A DNA stretch of 64,000 nucleotides from assembly GCF_042186555.1 (NCBI RefSeq), contig NC_133332.1:121575375-121639374 (forward strand), written 5' to 3'. Position numbers and translations under genes: made by a program. Below the pieces are notes generated by a model, which was given only the letters and a program-made list of their open reading frames with translations, searched no databases and was not told the DNA's origin. Origin of the DNA: Aquarana catesbeiana (Eukaryota; Chordata; Amphibia; Anura; Ranidae). Below are positions 9,370 through 19,365 of this stretch, in pieces. Position 1 is the stretch's first letter. Each line of letters starts with the position of its first letter.

Positions 9370-10215
9370 TTAATAAACCCCGCAGATTATGAACTCATTT
9401 AGCTTAGCTATTATCCCATTCTGATCCTCTATTATTCCAAACCATATTGGGTTCATCTTCCACACTCTACGAAACTTATTATTATTTATACTTATCGAGA
9501 CCATCAGCAACGAGTGGTCGGAGACTCCCCTGGGTTGATAAATTATATCTTTAATTATTTGAGACCCTAGCTCATTTGCCAGTACAAAATCTATTCTTGA
9601 AAGTGTAGAATAAGAGCCCGAGTAGCATGAGAATTGTAATGTCACCGGGTTCCGTATTCTCCAAAGATCCAGCAAACCAGCTTCACAAAGGAAATGACTC
9701 ATACGGTTTCCCTGTAACCCCTGTCCCTGATTACCTGGAGGGAACCTATCTATTTTTTTATTTATGACCACATTGAAGTCCCCGACCACAATAATTGGTA
9801 TGCTAGTCTTGTCCATGATAAACTCCAATAGGCAGTACAAAACATCTAATTTGAAGGGAGGTGGGATATAAACGTTTGCTAATACATATTCCTGATTTTC
9901 TATTACACAGTGCAAGAAGATATACCGGCCCTCAACATCTATTTTGCACTGTCTGCAGGTGAAAGCCACCCCTCTCCCAATTAACACTGACACCCCCCTA
10001 GAATAGGTAGTGTGCACGGAGTGAAATTGGCACTGAAATCTCTTGTTCCTTACTTGGGATTTAGTGTCTTGATTCAAGTGTGTCTCCTGCAGACAGGCAA
10101 TTCTTATTTTAAAAATATCCAACATATTAAATACAGCTGCTCTTTTGGCAGGGGTACCCAACCCGCGGACATTCCATGAACCAATATTCAATACCATTGG
10201 TTTTTTAGGTAACAT
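9370..10215 (-). CDS. L1 ORF2, AP-endonuclease part, frameshifted from the RT
   Basis: This 281-codon frame is the N-terminal apurinic-like endonuclease of L1 ORF2p, which nicks target DNA to prime reverse transcription. All usual active-site residues are visible: Asn in 'SWNVRGL' (about residue 15), Glu44 in 'CLQETHL', Asp146 and Asn148 in 'VVGDFNVV', Asp209 in 'SRIDFVLAN', and the 'SDH' at 232-234. The frame ends at a stop only because of a single-base shift near 9380; the RT frame takes over immediately. The start at 10215 is the first methionine before 'LNIGSWNVRG' and fits other L1s. ORF1 lies about 720 bp upstream. Confidence 0.9.
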   Translation of the reverse strand: MLPKKPMVLNIGSWNVRGLGTPAKRAAVFNMLDIFKIRIACLQETHLNQDTKSQVRNKRFQCQFHSVHTTYSRGVSVLIGRGVAFTCRQCKIDVEGRYIFLHCVIENQEYVLANVYIPPPFKLDVLYCLLEFIMDKTSIPIIVVGDFNVVINKKIDRFPPGNQGQGLQGNRMSHFLCEAGLLDLWRIRNPVTLQFSCYSGSYSTLSRIDFVLANELGSQIIKDIIYQPRGVSDHSLLMVSISINNNKFRRVWKMNPIWFGIIEDQNGIIAKLNEFIICGVY

Positions 10216-10935
10216 CCATCAAAAAGAAACAGAAAGTAGCAACAAGAATTCAAACCTAATAATGTCAAGGAGAGATACCCAATTAGCCATAGGGATTCTA
10301 TAAATATTAACCCAGTAGTATATTTCTTACTCTTACCCTTTGTGTCAACAATTACCTTCCCCATGATTGCAAAACAAACCCATATTTTCACGCTGTAAAC
10401 ATTCATATTCTATCTGTATTTCTTTTTAGTGCCCAATGTGTTATCCTATATATTATCCTATCTTCCAGTGTACTATGTGTATTTAGTTTTACCAGTGCCC
10501 AATGTATATTCCAGTGTACAATATATCTTCTTGTGAATCTGTGTACTATAAATTCCCTTATTAGGTATATTCCTACTCTTATACCCATTACCCTCCCCCT
10601 CCCACCCCAACCCCCATCCACCCAAAAACCCTCCCTCAATGACCTCCCTCCCCCCACCCCGCACCACTCTAGGTTACCCCTAAGGGCTTTTTCAATGACC
10701 GTCATACACCTCCATACCTTAACCAAACACACTCCTCCCTTCCCCCTATTTCCCCTCCCCCCTCCCCACCCCTCCCTCCCTACATCCGAGTATAGTCTTA
10801 GTTTTAACCTTCCCCATTCTAAACCTGATTCCATTTACCCGTGTAAATCCCCACCCCACTCCATGAAATCAATATCAGTATTGTTATTCTACATTTGTGC
10901 CCCACCTCTGTGTATCATCTTCAACAGATTCCCCA
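10216..10935 (-). other. L1 inter-ORF spacer, purine-rich on the coding strand
   Basis: About 720 bp separate ORF1 and ORF2, which is long for an L1. On the plus strand 10580-10780 is a run of C and CT clusters, so on the L1 coding strand it is G/A-rich and might form G-quadruplexes. Open frames here on either strand look like by-products of the biased base use. Confidence 0.6.
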
Positions 10936-12054
10936 TTATTTCAATGGCAGTTGATCTCTCTTCTCCTCCATCCATGCTAACGCACCAGCAGGAGAGTCAA
11001 AAAACTGACTCCCTCCGAGTGCGTTTATCCGAAGCCTGGCAGGATAAAGGAGGGCATACTTAATATTAAATTTCTGAAGGCTGCGTTTAACTCCTACAAA
11101 CTCAGCTCTACGCTTCTGTAGGTCAGGAGAGTAATCGGGATACAGTGATATCCTAGCGCCATTATAGGAGATATTCCCCAAATCTCTGGCCCTCTGAAGG
11201 AGCCTTACTTTATCTTTATAATTCAAGAATTTTAATAGCAACGATCTAGGGGGACTTCCTTGGGGGGGGGGGGGCCTAAACGGGACTCTATGGGCTCTTT
11301 CGATTGAGAACTGCTGTGAAAACGTCTCCCTTCCAAAGGTTTCAATCAGCCATCTTTCCAAAAAAGCCATCGGATCTGAACCTTCGCTCCCCTCAGGTAG
11401 CCCCACCACCCTCACATTGTCCCTACGGAGCCTGTTTTCCATTTCATCAAAATTTTCCGTAAGCTTGATTATCTTCTCTTTCCAAGCTTTAGCTTCTTGT
11501 TTCATAGGGTGCAAGTCGTCTTCTATCTGACTTATTCTCCTTTCTGCTTCTGTTACTCTTTCAGCTGTTTTCTTGAGTTCGTGCCGCACCAGGGTTAGCT
11601 CCTCTTTAATATCCTTCATTTGGCCACCCAGTTCACCCAAAGACTGTTTACATGAGTTAATTGCCAAAAGGATATCTTTCAGCGATGGTTCTCCCTCTGC
11701 TGAGGGTGTCAGATTGGCAGACGCTTCTGGTTCTTTTCCGGCCACTCCTGTTCCTTTACTAGTAATGTTCTTTGTTCCAGTGGCACTTGTGGGTATGCTC
11801 TGATGGCTCTGGCTCCTTCTGTCCACTGCTGATTTGGTTTGAGCCTGCTGCCCCCCTTTATTTGGTGTATGGTCCGCTGCATGGACCATTCTCTCCAACT
11901 TGGCGGTTGCTGCGACTGCTGCTGCCGTTACCCCCGCCACTGCGGACTGCGCCCCCTTTTCCTTATCTTTCTCCTTGTCTTTAGCCGAGCGCAATGATTG
12001 GGTTCCCACATACTCCTGGCTGGCATGCTCATCCCCTTTCTTCCTTACTGACAT
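10936..12054 (-). CDS. L1 ORF1 RNA-binding protein
   Basis: This intact 372-residue protein has the L1 ORF1p plan. A low-complexity charged N-terminus (residues 1-120, with KDKEKDKEK and alanine-rich parts) is followed by a coiled coil (about 125-212, heptad-like, 'MKDIKEELTLVRHELKKTAE'). Then come an RRM-like domain starting at 'DNVRVVGLPEG' (about 212) and a C-terminal domain with 'ISLYPDYSPDLQKRR' (about 300-320). ORF1p forms trimers through the coiled coil and binds the element's RNA in the cytoplasmic particle. No stop or shift is visible. The start at 12054 is the first methionine (MSVRKKG) and gives a normal length. Confidence 0.92.
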   Translation of the reverse strand: MSVRKKGDEHASQEYVGTQSLRSAKDKEKDKEKGAQSAVAGVTAAAVAATAKLERMVHAADHTPNKGGQQAQTKSAVDRRSQSHQSIPTSATGTKNITSKGTGVAGKEPEASANLTPSAEGEPSLKDILLAINSCKQSLGELGGQMKDIKEELTLVRHELKKTAERVTEAERRISQIEDDLHPMKQEAKAWKEKIIKLTENFDEMENRLRRDNVRVVGLPEGSEGSDPMAFLERWLIETFGRETFSQQFSIERAHRVPFRPPPPQGSPPRSLLLKFLNYKDKVRLLQRARDLGNISYNGARISLYPDYSPDLQKRRAEFVGVKRSLQKFNIKYALLYPARLRINALGGSQFFDSPAGALAWMEEKRDQLPLK

Positions 12055-12915
12055 GGTACTTTACCAGTTATTATCAACTGTTAATGTAGCAAAGAGGTTA
12101 ACGAGGAAACTTTATTAAGGACAAAAAAAAAAAAAAAAGACACACAGGGTGATTAACCACTTTCCTTAGCTCATCAGGTATTAAGTGTTTCTCAATCAGC
12201 ATACCCGCCGTTTAAGACTGTTATTCATGGCAAGTCAGTAGCATCAGGGATTACACTCACACTGAAAAGGAACCACTTCTCAAGTTTCCTCATAAATTCA
12301 CAGTCTCTAGAGGGTTCTAATCCCTTGATTAGGCTCCCATCCGCTTCTACTTACAGTAAGGAAAAAAGTAAAACAAAAAAAAAAAAAAACAAACAAAAAA
12401 AAAAAAAAATTGTAGAAAACAGTACCTCCGTTCTGTTGGTTTAAGCAGATTGGTTCTTTTCCCTTCTATCAGTGCTCAGAAGTCCGGAGCGTTCCCCTGC
12501 TTCACCTCAGGATAGCTCCGATTACCTCCGTCCCTCCATCCCTCTGCTCGGGTTTCACAGTGCACAGAGCGCACACACGGAAGCCTCCACTGCTGACTCC
12601 TAGGCTTGGTTTCTACAGCAACCGTCCCTCCTCCCCTTCGTGTTCTCGCAGGATTACACAGTGATTAGCAGACCCGACCACCTCGGTGGTCTCGGTGGCA
12701 TCCGATATTTTGACAGTTTCTCCCGGCAGACGTTCAGGGGGGGCAGCGGGGGAAGAAGAGGCAGGCAGGCAGTGAGCATAAAGGAATCCGTTCCTACCAA
12801 GGTTCATTACTCCCGGGGCACCACATACATGGAGCGTACATGGAGCGAGGTGATCACACGCTCTCACTCCTCACAGACTCTCTCCTCCATCTGCTTCCGG
12901 TCCCGCCCTCGGAGC
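12055..12915 (-). promoter_or_regulatory. L1 5' UTR, likely internal promoter region
   Basis: These 860 bp lie between the 5' target duplication and ORF1. The first 400 bp in the element's direction (about 12500-12915) are GC-rich with several CpGs, typical for L1 promoters. Nearer ORF1 are A-runs on the plus strand (12123-12138 and 12376-12411). The promoter role is inferred from position only. Confidence 0.6.
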
Positions 12916-12929
12916 GGGAATTTATCTTA
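12916..12929 (+). repeat. L1 target-site duplication, right copy
   Basis: The word gggaatttatctta is repeated exactly from 5027-5040, marking the 5' boundary of the L1. Confidence 0.9.
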
Positions 12930-13104
12930 GCTAAATAGTTGTCCAAAATACCAAGTCATTGCCTGTGATTTAAAGCACCTGTGCAATATGAAGGTAAACC
13001 TGCAAACTTGACCTGTTGGGGGTACCTGAGGACAGGGTTGAGAACCAGTGATTTAAAGCACTGAGCTAAAATCTAGCTCAAGACAATCCTATTCTAATGT
13101 GGGC

Positions 13105-13235
13105 ACTTGAGGGAAACCAAGTGAGTGTTAGAACCCTTGCTTGTCTTTTTTAGGTTGGGCTTTGTGTCCCTTTTCGGAAATTGGCTTCACTTCCTGTCAC
13201 ATAGCCAAACAGGAAGTGAGGGTAAAACCCTACCC
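13105..13235 (+). repeat. Large inverted repeat, left arm, inner piece
   Basis: This is the reverse complement of 20104-20225 (for example 'gaaaccaagtgagtgttagaaccc' and the 'cttcctgtcacatagc...acaggaagtga' hairpin). On the right arm the sequence next to it runs straight into the partner of 4862, so on the left everything between 4863 and about 13104 is inserted. At 13235 the right arm is cut off by the LTR. Confidence 0.85.
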
Positions 13236-13740
13236 ATGTCTTTCCTTGGGGACACACAGATCAATCTAACTAGTGTCCCAATTAGGCAAATTGCACTCTA
13301 GCACTTTGTTGTGTACACCCCAAATTATTAGGTATTTTGGGGTTTATTAAAGGCAAATCCACTCTGCAGTTCAAGTGTACTCGCTGTAAATCTGAGGGGA
13401 AGCACTGGTGATTTTATCATCCAGTCATGTAGAAGCAAAGATGCTGTTTCTTTTTTATTCTCCTTGCATGTCCCCCCCCTCAGATCTCCAGCAACTGCAC
13501 TTCCAAGTGCACTTGTGGCGCAAAGTGGATTTGCCTTTAGTAAATAAACCCCAAAGTCCAAGATGCCTAATAATTTGAGGTGTAATAATTTGAGGTGTAC
13601 ACAGCAAAATGCTAAAGTGCAATTTCCCTAATGGGGAAACTATTTAGATTGGGCTGTGTGTCCCCAAGGAAAGACATTGATAGAGTTTTATCCTGACTTC
13701 CTGTTTGACTATGTGACAGGAAGTGAATAAATTTGAAGGA
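13190..13740. repeat. Inverted repeat around a MITE
   Basis: About 13200-13330 and 13560-13735 are reverse complements; both carry 'atgtctttccttggggacacaca' and the 'aggaagt' hairpin in opposite orientation. Between them is a smaller palindromic MITE. The left half overlaps the inner end of the large inverted repeat. Confidence 0.75.
13339..13552. mobile_element. MITE with GGGGTTTATT ends
   Basis: Terminal inverted repeats GGGGTTTATTAAAGGCAAAT / ...GCCTTTAGTAAATAAACCCC bound a 214-bp piece with a C-run at 13472-13479. A partial relative lies at 35612-35775. The superfamily cannot be named from sequence alone. Confidence 0.65.
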
Positions 13741-14382
13741 GAAACTGGAAACATTTGAGAGTTGCCTTCACCCTATCAGGGGTGCAGACATCCCCAAATC
13801 TGACAAGACTTCTAATCCCTCTGCACTCTATCCCCAAGCAAAAATAAGAAAGGATTTAATTTAGTTGAACTTTGCAAAGACACATTCCTAAGTTCATCTG
13901 TGATGCATGTGAATGGCCCATTTAGACCTTGTTTTTATAGAAAACACCAGTTGCCTTTCACTATAAACGTTTGTTAGTCCAGTCCTGGAAATCTGCATCT
14001 GCTTTACTATTAATTTCCATAAAAATTGGGTTCCTGTATCTAGATGCTCGACCGCTGTGTATGTGAGATGCGCAACTGCTGTGTGTGCAGAAGTATGCAC
14101 CCGTTGCACATATCTGGTTCCCGGCAGCGGTGGCCAGCACACAGGAATTACATTACGCCCCTCCAGGAAGTTGCTTGTACTGCTGCTAATTTATTCCCAC
14201 CACCATGCCCCCCTCCCTGTTCTCTGAGGAAGAGATGATCCTTATTTGCAAATTAGGATAGTTTTTTATTTAGTTTTACATGGGGTGATGTTTGTGTGGA
14301 TCATGTGTGTATGTCTAAATGATTTGGCCTCAAAACACACCTACATCCTGTGTACAGATTCACTTCAGGGTGTGTATGTATA
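13741..14382. other. No recognisable gene or element
   Basis: This is unique-looking sequence between the MITE and the microsatellite. Open frames are short and show no motif known to me. Confidence 0.5.
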
Positions 14383-14426
14383 TGTGTATATATAATATAT
14401 ATATATATATCTATATCTATAGATAT

Positions 14427-14466
<40 letters not shown>

Positions 14467-14490
14467 ATATATATATCCATATATATATAT

Positions 14491-14544
<54 letters not shown>

Positions 14545-14557
14545 ATATATATATATG
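14383..14557. repeat. TA microsatellite with TATC interruptions
   Basis: A run of (TA)n is broken by TATC/GATA units that are themselves arranged palindromically. It reads as open frames of alternating I/Y on both strands, which are artefacts. Confidence 0.95.
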
Positions 14558-14639
14558 ATACAGATGTAAGTTCTTGTGTCCACCAGCAGAGAGAAATTGG
14601 ATAGATGGCACAATTCTGGAGGCATAATAATGGTCTAGC

Positions 14640-14755
14640 ACGGAGGGTCTTCAAACTACGGACCTCCAGTTGTTCAGGAACTACAATTTCCATCATGTCT
14701 GTGGATGTCAGAGTTTTACAATGCTTCATGGGATGTGTAGTTCCGCAACAGCTAT
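14640..14755. mobile_element. hAT-like MITE, truncated copy
   Basis: It contains 'ttcaaactacggacctcca', 'aactacaatttccatcatg', 'ttacaatgcttcatggga' and 'tgtagttc', which match the complete copy at 51226-51361. The right end is missing. Confidence 0.65.
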
Positions 14756-14929
14756 ATATATTAGAAGTGATAGGAATGAGATTAGCATCAAAAGGGTTAA
14801 TTAACTGAGTACACGTACTAATTGCCTAACAGGACACATCCAATGAGATGAAATTAACCAATTGTAATTGTCTTATCAAAGAGAAAACCGCAGTTACCAT
14901 AGCACCAGTTACAGTTTACATATTTATTA

Positions 14930-15050
14930 TCGTTATTTGCTCTTCAATGTGCGCCGGTTTGCACATTCAATTAATGACTTTTCCGGCGCACCAATGTATG
15001 AACTGGTGCAGTACCTCCTTCTTAGTAAATCACCCCCAGAGGCTTTAATC
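14930..15050. repeat. Remnant of a 'gcgccgg' palindromic repeat
   Basis: 'aatgtgcgccggttt' and 'ttccggcgcacc' face each other and are followed by 'agtaaatcaccccca'. The same words recur in 24330-24512, so this is a dispersed repeat with unknown affiliation. Confidence 0.45.
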
Positions 15051-15104
15051 ATTAGGATGTTCCTCCAGAGTTTTCAACTCTGCTCAAAGCACAGGAGCCT
15101 TCAA

Positions 15105-16150
15105 TAAACAATACGTGTGACAAGGTTTGGAATAAGTTTAAATATTTTGCGAACGACAAAACTTCAATCCTGATGTACCCTCTTCCTCCCAACTCCTTGA
15201 CTTCCTGCAAGCAGATCTTGATTGAGGATTAAGATTAAGCAACTTAAAGGTACAGCTGGTGGCAATCTCTGCTGCGACAACAAGAGATGGGCCAAAGATT
15301 TTTTAATAATCAAATTCTTCAAGACAGTCAAGAAGATAAGCCCACTCATTAAAACAAATCTTTCCCACTTGGGATCTCTCTATCACTCTGGAGCCCTTAT
15401 CCAAACAGCCTTTTGACCCATCTGGCTCAGCATCCTTGTGGAGTCTCACTTGGAAACTATTTTTCCTTGTGGCGATGGCATTCGGCTGGGGAGTATCAGA
15501 ACTTCAGGCTCTGGGATTAGAAGACAATAATATTATTTTTTGTACTCGGATAGAGTGGAACTTCCTCTACTATTTCTGAGCCTTGGGGCCCTGCCAATCT
15601 TTTCAGATCCAATTTTGACCTTCTTCACGAAGATGATATTAATTTGGTACCAAGACATTATATTCAAGCCACAACTCCCTTCAGACTTCATCTAACCTAT
15701 TTGTAAAAACTCAAAAAAAAAAAGACAGGGGCAAAGAAGCATCATCTGGGGCCCTCCGGCCATTCCCGGAACTGCAGTATCCATCATGTCTAGTCATGTC
15801 TGGGAATATCAGAGCTTTACAATACATCATGGGACATGTGGTTCTGTGGCAGCTGGGGAGCCATAGTTTGCAGATCCCTGCTCCTAGTACAATAGTTTCA
15901 TGGATAATCAAGTTGGTTAAGAAGGTGTTAAGAAGGATAGGGGACTGGAACCCCCTATTCAGTTGGGCTGTATGCCACCTTGTTTTTTGCTTCTTGAATG
16001 GCCAGAGCAGACGTATCCATCAAAACGATCTAAAGGGTAGCATCATGGTGACCCCAACATGCGTTTACGAGACGTAGACCCGGCAGCTTTCTCATCTGTA
16101 GAAACTGGCAGACAGGCTATCAGGCCGGAATTTGCCTATTTTAAATTATT
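15105..16150 (+). pseudogene. DIRS tyrosine recombinase, broken
   Basis: Tyrosine recombinases of DIRS elements insert a circular intermediate without target duplication. Translated pieces in changing frames match the family: 'WAKDFLIIKFFKTVKKISP' (about 15290), a 'SLWSLTWKL'-like segment near 15450, 'AFGWGVSELQALGLE' near 15485-15530, and the C-terminal 'AAFSSVETGRQAIRPEF' near 16083-16135. The order is right, but several frameshifts and stops separate them, and a MITE of about 135 bp is inserted at 15748. The segment with the catalytic Arg-His-Arg and Tyr cannot be followed clearly. Confidence 0.65.
15748..15882. mobile_element. hAT-like MITE inside the DIRS recombinase
   Basis: It shares with 51226-51361 the order 'ggccctcc', 'aactgcagtatccatcatg', 'ttacaatacatcatgggacatgtggttc' and 'gccatagtttgcagatccctg'. 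The terminal repeats are still recognisable. Confidence 0.7.
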
Positions 16151-16470
16151 TTTCAAATAAATATTTTACTATGCATCATCCCACCCTTTTCAGCTAGTTA
16201 TTTGTCACAGGTATGCTGCCATGGAGGCACCAGGAAAACAGAAAATTGTTTCATACTTACCATAATTTTCTTTTCCTGGTGTCTATCCATGGCAGCATAC
16301 AATCCCACCCTCGGTATGCTATATTACGTAGAATGCTGGGAGTGCACTAATCCTTTTCTTTTATAATATTCACTGGTCCTGAGGGAGGAGCCAAGGTGGA
16401 GCTTGTCACAGGTATGCTGCCATGGATAGGCACCAGGAAAAGAAAATTATGATAAGTATGAAACAATTTA

Positions 16471-17789
16471 CTGTTTTTATTTTTATTTTTTACAAGGTAC
16501 TTTTTATTGGAAGTTAATGGAGAGCCATTCAGGGAAATAAACCGCATTACATCCCTGTTCACCTTATTGACTGGTTTGAAATGAATGTAATTTCTCTGGC
16601 TCTGTTAGTATTTCTCTATACACTATAGATCTGCTAGGGTCCAAATTTGTAGACAGGCATCCTACCCACACTTCACAACCATATCGGCAACCTATTGTTC
16701 CTTTTTTTTTTCTTTTATCCAAAAACACTATGCATTTTAAGGGTGACTGACGTGTTAAGTGTTACCAAACTCTCACTTTATGGCCTGTACACACGATCCG
16801 AAAATCAGACGAAAAATACCGCATAACAAATCTTTTCGTTTGTCCCTTCTCTCCTGAATGTTTATCAGAACAAATTTGCGGTGTGGTGTGGCACAGACAA
16901 ACTGCCAACTAGATGAACATCTGTCATCCATGTTCCAGAGACCTCGCCAATCTCACTCCACCAGGACTCTGGAAGTGAAAAACAAGAGCAGAATCAAATT
17001 CTTATCCATAATCTCTGCTCGCTTACTATGTTTACTTATAGTTCCTTCCTTGGACCCCAGGAACTTAATATTCCTGGCTTCTGCAACTCTGAGCAAACTA
17101 TCAAAACAACCATGACTTCTTTAGGATGAACCCACTCTAAAATGGATCCCCATGGTATGATCAAAAATTTAAAAAAAAAAACGAAAGTCAATGTTGCTTC
17201 TCAAAAATTCTCAATTTTAAACGCTAAAAAAAACCCAATGCATTTATCTATACCTTAAGACGTATGAACTAACTCCCCTTTCAGGTAGACAAAGCTTAAA
17301 CCTTTTGAAAATTTTTCCACCTAAATGAAAATAAAAACAACAAAAAATTAACCCCAGCAGCTAGAATGGCTTCCTACCAACTCTTGTCGTAAACAAAATG
17401 TATCCAGCTGCTAATTGAGGACATATCCAATGACCCCCCCTTTCAGGTGGGCTAAACATAACAATTTTTCCACCTGAACAAAACAAAAATAAAATAAATG
17501 AATAAACAAATAACAAAAATAAAAATTAGAAAAGAAAAAAGTTAAAAAAAATAAAAAAATAAAAAAATTCAAAAAATGAAAAAAAATTTTTTTTTCAAAA
17601 AAATTCAAAAAACAAAAATGTATTAAAAAAAATTAAATAAGAGAAAAACAACATAATAATCATAACAGAAAAATGTTTTGTTTTTTTTTAAATTAAAATT
17701 CAGAGGTTTATCCTTGAAAATACTAAAAATATATCAAGGTTCCTCTATCATATTCCAGACATAGAAAATTGAGTACTGTCCATGATACT
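16471..17789. other. Mostly unassigned, A-rich; fragment of a MITE end
   Basis: A Harbinger-like end word 'ggcctgtacacacgatccg' lies at about 16782. Two related blocks, each with 'cctttcaggt', 'ttttccacct' and an A-rich tail, occur at about 17276-17345 and 17437-17490. The stretch 17480-17660 is A-rich simple sequence. No gene is supported. Confidence 0.45.
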
Positions 17790-17870
17790 TTTTTTATTTG
17801 CACTAACATACAATTTTTCAGGACAAGCTTTCGGGGTATGTCCCCTTCTTCAAGGTCCAAGCAGTACTGA
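17790..17870 (-). ncRNA. Degenerate hammerhead-ribozyme-like core
   Basis: On the minus strand TTGAAGA (ribozyme core CUGANGA with the first base changed) is followed by a GGGG/CCCC stem with a 5-base loop and then GAAA (17829-17853). This is the order of the hammerhead core. Such motifs are known in Penelope-like retroelements. The outer stems are not clear, so activity is not claimed. Confidence 0.4.
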
Positions 17871-17871
17871 T

Positions 17872-18624
17872 TCACAAATTACTATGACTGGAATGAACAG
17901 ACTTTACACTTTCATCATCTGAGGAGTCATCAGAAGTTTCCACTGTTTCAACTCCTGAATCAATTTCAAGCGCAGTTACCGCACTTTTATTTAAATCTTC
18001 AGCATTGATTCCTATCATAGTAACATCACTTGCAGCAATAAGAGCATCTGGTTTACCAAATTGTTGTTCTAGAGCCTCTATCTTTGCTGAGCACTGCGAC
18101 TGTTCAGCTTTTGCATGTTTGGAGGATAACTGCATTATGGCTGCCTGTGCACCCTGTAATTCCTCCCTAAGCAGTATTATAACATGCTCATTCTCAGCCT
18201 CTCTTTGATTCAAAGAGGTAATGCAACTTCCTCTTAATTTACATGTTTCCTCTAATTCATCCAGTCTCTGTTCCAATACACATTTCTCAGTCACTAATTG
18301 TTTAATTTGATCAGCAACATTTGCATCTGTCTTTGCAACCATTGCTACTATATTCTCAGTTACACTTTGTACCTGCTCCAAGAATTGCTTTCTCTCAGCA
18401 CACCATTGGACTTTGTTTTTTTTTCAGCTACGTCTTTCATCTTCAGGAACATTGGTCATCTTGGCTTTCCTGCCTTTTTTCGAAGACTTTTTATGTTTTA
18501 TCAGATCATTATGAGTATTACATTGTTTCAAAAGGTCACTGAATTGGTGTGTTAAAGCATTCTTAGGCATAGTCTCGAATCTAACACAGCCCTGTTTGTT
18601 AATAAAATCTTCAATGACTTCCAT
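17872..18624 (-). pseudogene. gag-like gene of an old LTR retroelement, interrupted by a stop
   Basis: A frame of about 250 codons on the minus strand starts at 18624 and is cut by an in-frame TGA at 18424-18426. Translation can restart at 18381 in the same phase. The first part is basic near its end ('KHKKSSKKGRK'); the second is a long heptad-rich coiled coil ('LVTEKCVLEQRLDELEE') ending in an acidic serine-rich tail ('TSDDSSDDESVKSVHSS'). It lies downstream of an LTR and leader in the expected place for gag. No protease, polymerase or envelope follows before the sequence changes at about 17870, so the element is truncated. I cannot assign a retrovirus genus. A non-gag first ORF is possible. 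Confidence 0.5.
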
Positions 18625-19345
18625 TGATATGCTAATTAGCCTACACTGAAGTTGCTAAACTAGTTGCTTACACAATGCAAGACACACAGAATCACAGATA
18701 AAGCTGTTTAAAAGCTAACTTTTACCTGTAGTCCCACAACCAGGAGACATGCACACTAATCAATGCCTTACTATCTCCTTATTACCACTGAATTTTAGCC
18801 CTCTTAGATCGCAGGCCACATTGAACTTCTATTGGAACAGAGAGCTATTTCACACTCACGTGGGGAGAAAATAAAAGTAAAAAATAAACTAATACAAAAA
18901 ATAAAAATAAAATAAAAAAATGTAAAAAAATTAATAATAAAAAAGAAATTAAAATCTATATTTCTCCCACTTTCTCCTCAAAGATGTGTGGTTTATCCTG
19001 TCAATCTGCAGGCTACATCAGATAACCGGGAGTGATTGACCCCTCTCTCACCCGTACTATTGACCGGCTACAGGCCTAACACACATTAACAGTACAATAA
19101 ATGTTTAACATATATACATATATCAGCCAAAAATCTCACCAGATTTTGCGTGTCCGCTCACTGATGAAATATTTCATAGATGTTTCAGGACCATTCTAAC
19201 AGGGCTTCAGAATTCACGAACCAGCGTGAATCTTGTCCACCGTATGGAAGGCTTTCAGTTCTAGGTTTAGTTGATTCCTTATCTTATAGGGACTCAAGAC
19301 AGAAAATACATTAGGGTTTGGATTCTATGCAGAAATGAATTCCAC
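18625..19345 (-). other. Leader between LTR and gag-like gene
   Basis: About 720 bp of non-coding DNA includes an A/T-rich simple run (18860-18960 on the plus strand). It is probably the packaging and leader region of the LTR element, by position only. Confidence 0.4.
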
Positions 19346-19363
19346 ATGCCTTCTGGGGTGCCA
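19346..19363 (-). promoter_or_regulatory. Putative primer-binding site
   Basis: Two bases after the LTR end, read on the minus strand, the sequence begins TGGCACCCCAGAAGGC. A TGG start is general for tRNA primer sites. The tRNA cannot be named safely. Confidence 0.5.
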
Positions 19364-19365
19364 AT

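Larger units (their letters stand above)
5041..12915 (-). mobile_element. Full-length L1-clade LINE, nearly intact
   Basis: The element reads right to left: GC-rich 5' leader (12055-12915), ORF1 (10936-12054), a long inter-ORF spacer, ORF2 (6521-10215, one frameshift), 3' UTR and poly(A) tail (T-run from 5041). Identical 14-bp target duplications flank it. A foldback element (5156-6353) sits in the 3' UTR; without it the L1 is about 6.7 kb, a normal full length. Target-primed reverse transcription of this kind leaves variable-length duplications and a poly(A) end, as seen. The open frames and perfect duplication suggest that it is one of the youngest elements in the window. Confidence 0.92.
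4978..13050. mobile_element. hAT-like MITE, split by an L1 insertion
   Basis: Left part 4978-5040 begins CAGTGGTTCTCAG. Right part 12916-13050 ends with the inverse (GAGAACCAGTG), and both carry the internal 'aagtacccc' / 'ggggtacct' words. Without the L1 the element would be about 185 bp. The CAGTGGTTCTCAAC-type terminus is typical of hAT-derived MITEs. I could not find a matching 8-bp duplication at its outer borders, which may have diverged. Confidence 0.65.
15105..16470 (+). mobile_element. 3' end of a DIRS element: recombinase remnant and terminal repeats
   Basis: A broken tyrosine-recombinase gene (15105-16150) is followed by repeated terminal words. 'tatgctgccatgga' with 'caccaggaaaa' lies at 16211-16234 and 16413-16442, and the inverse 'ttttcctggtgtctatccatggcagcatac' at 16273-16302. 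DIRS elements end in inverted terminal repeats plus an internal complementary region near the 3' end, which fits this layout. A hAT-like MITE (15748-15882) interrupts the recombinase. The same terminal words start the DIRS element at 61.88 kb. Confidence 0.75.

Noticed and set aside
10533..11063. 176-codon plus-strand frame rich in Pro and Ser
   Set aside because: Antisense of the biased L1 spacer and ORF1 end.
14301..14729. I/Y-rich frames on both strands
   Set aside because: Product of the TA microsatellite.
16858..17115. 85-codon plus-strand frame
   Set aside because: No recognisable motif and next to a MITE end; could be decayed retrotransposon sequence but not supportable.
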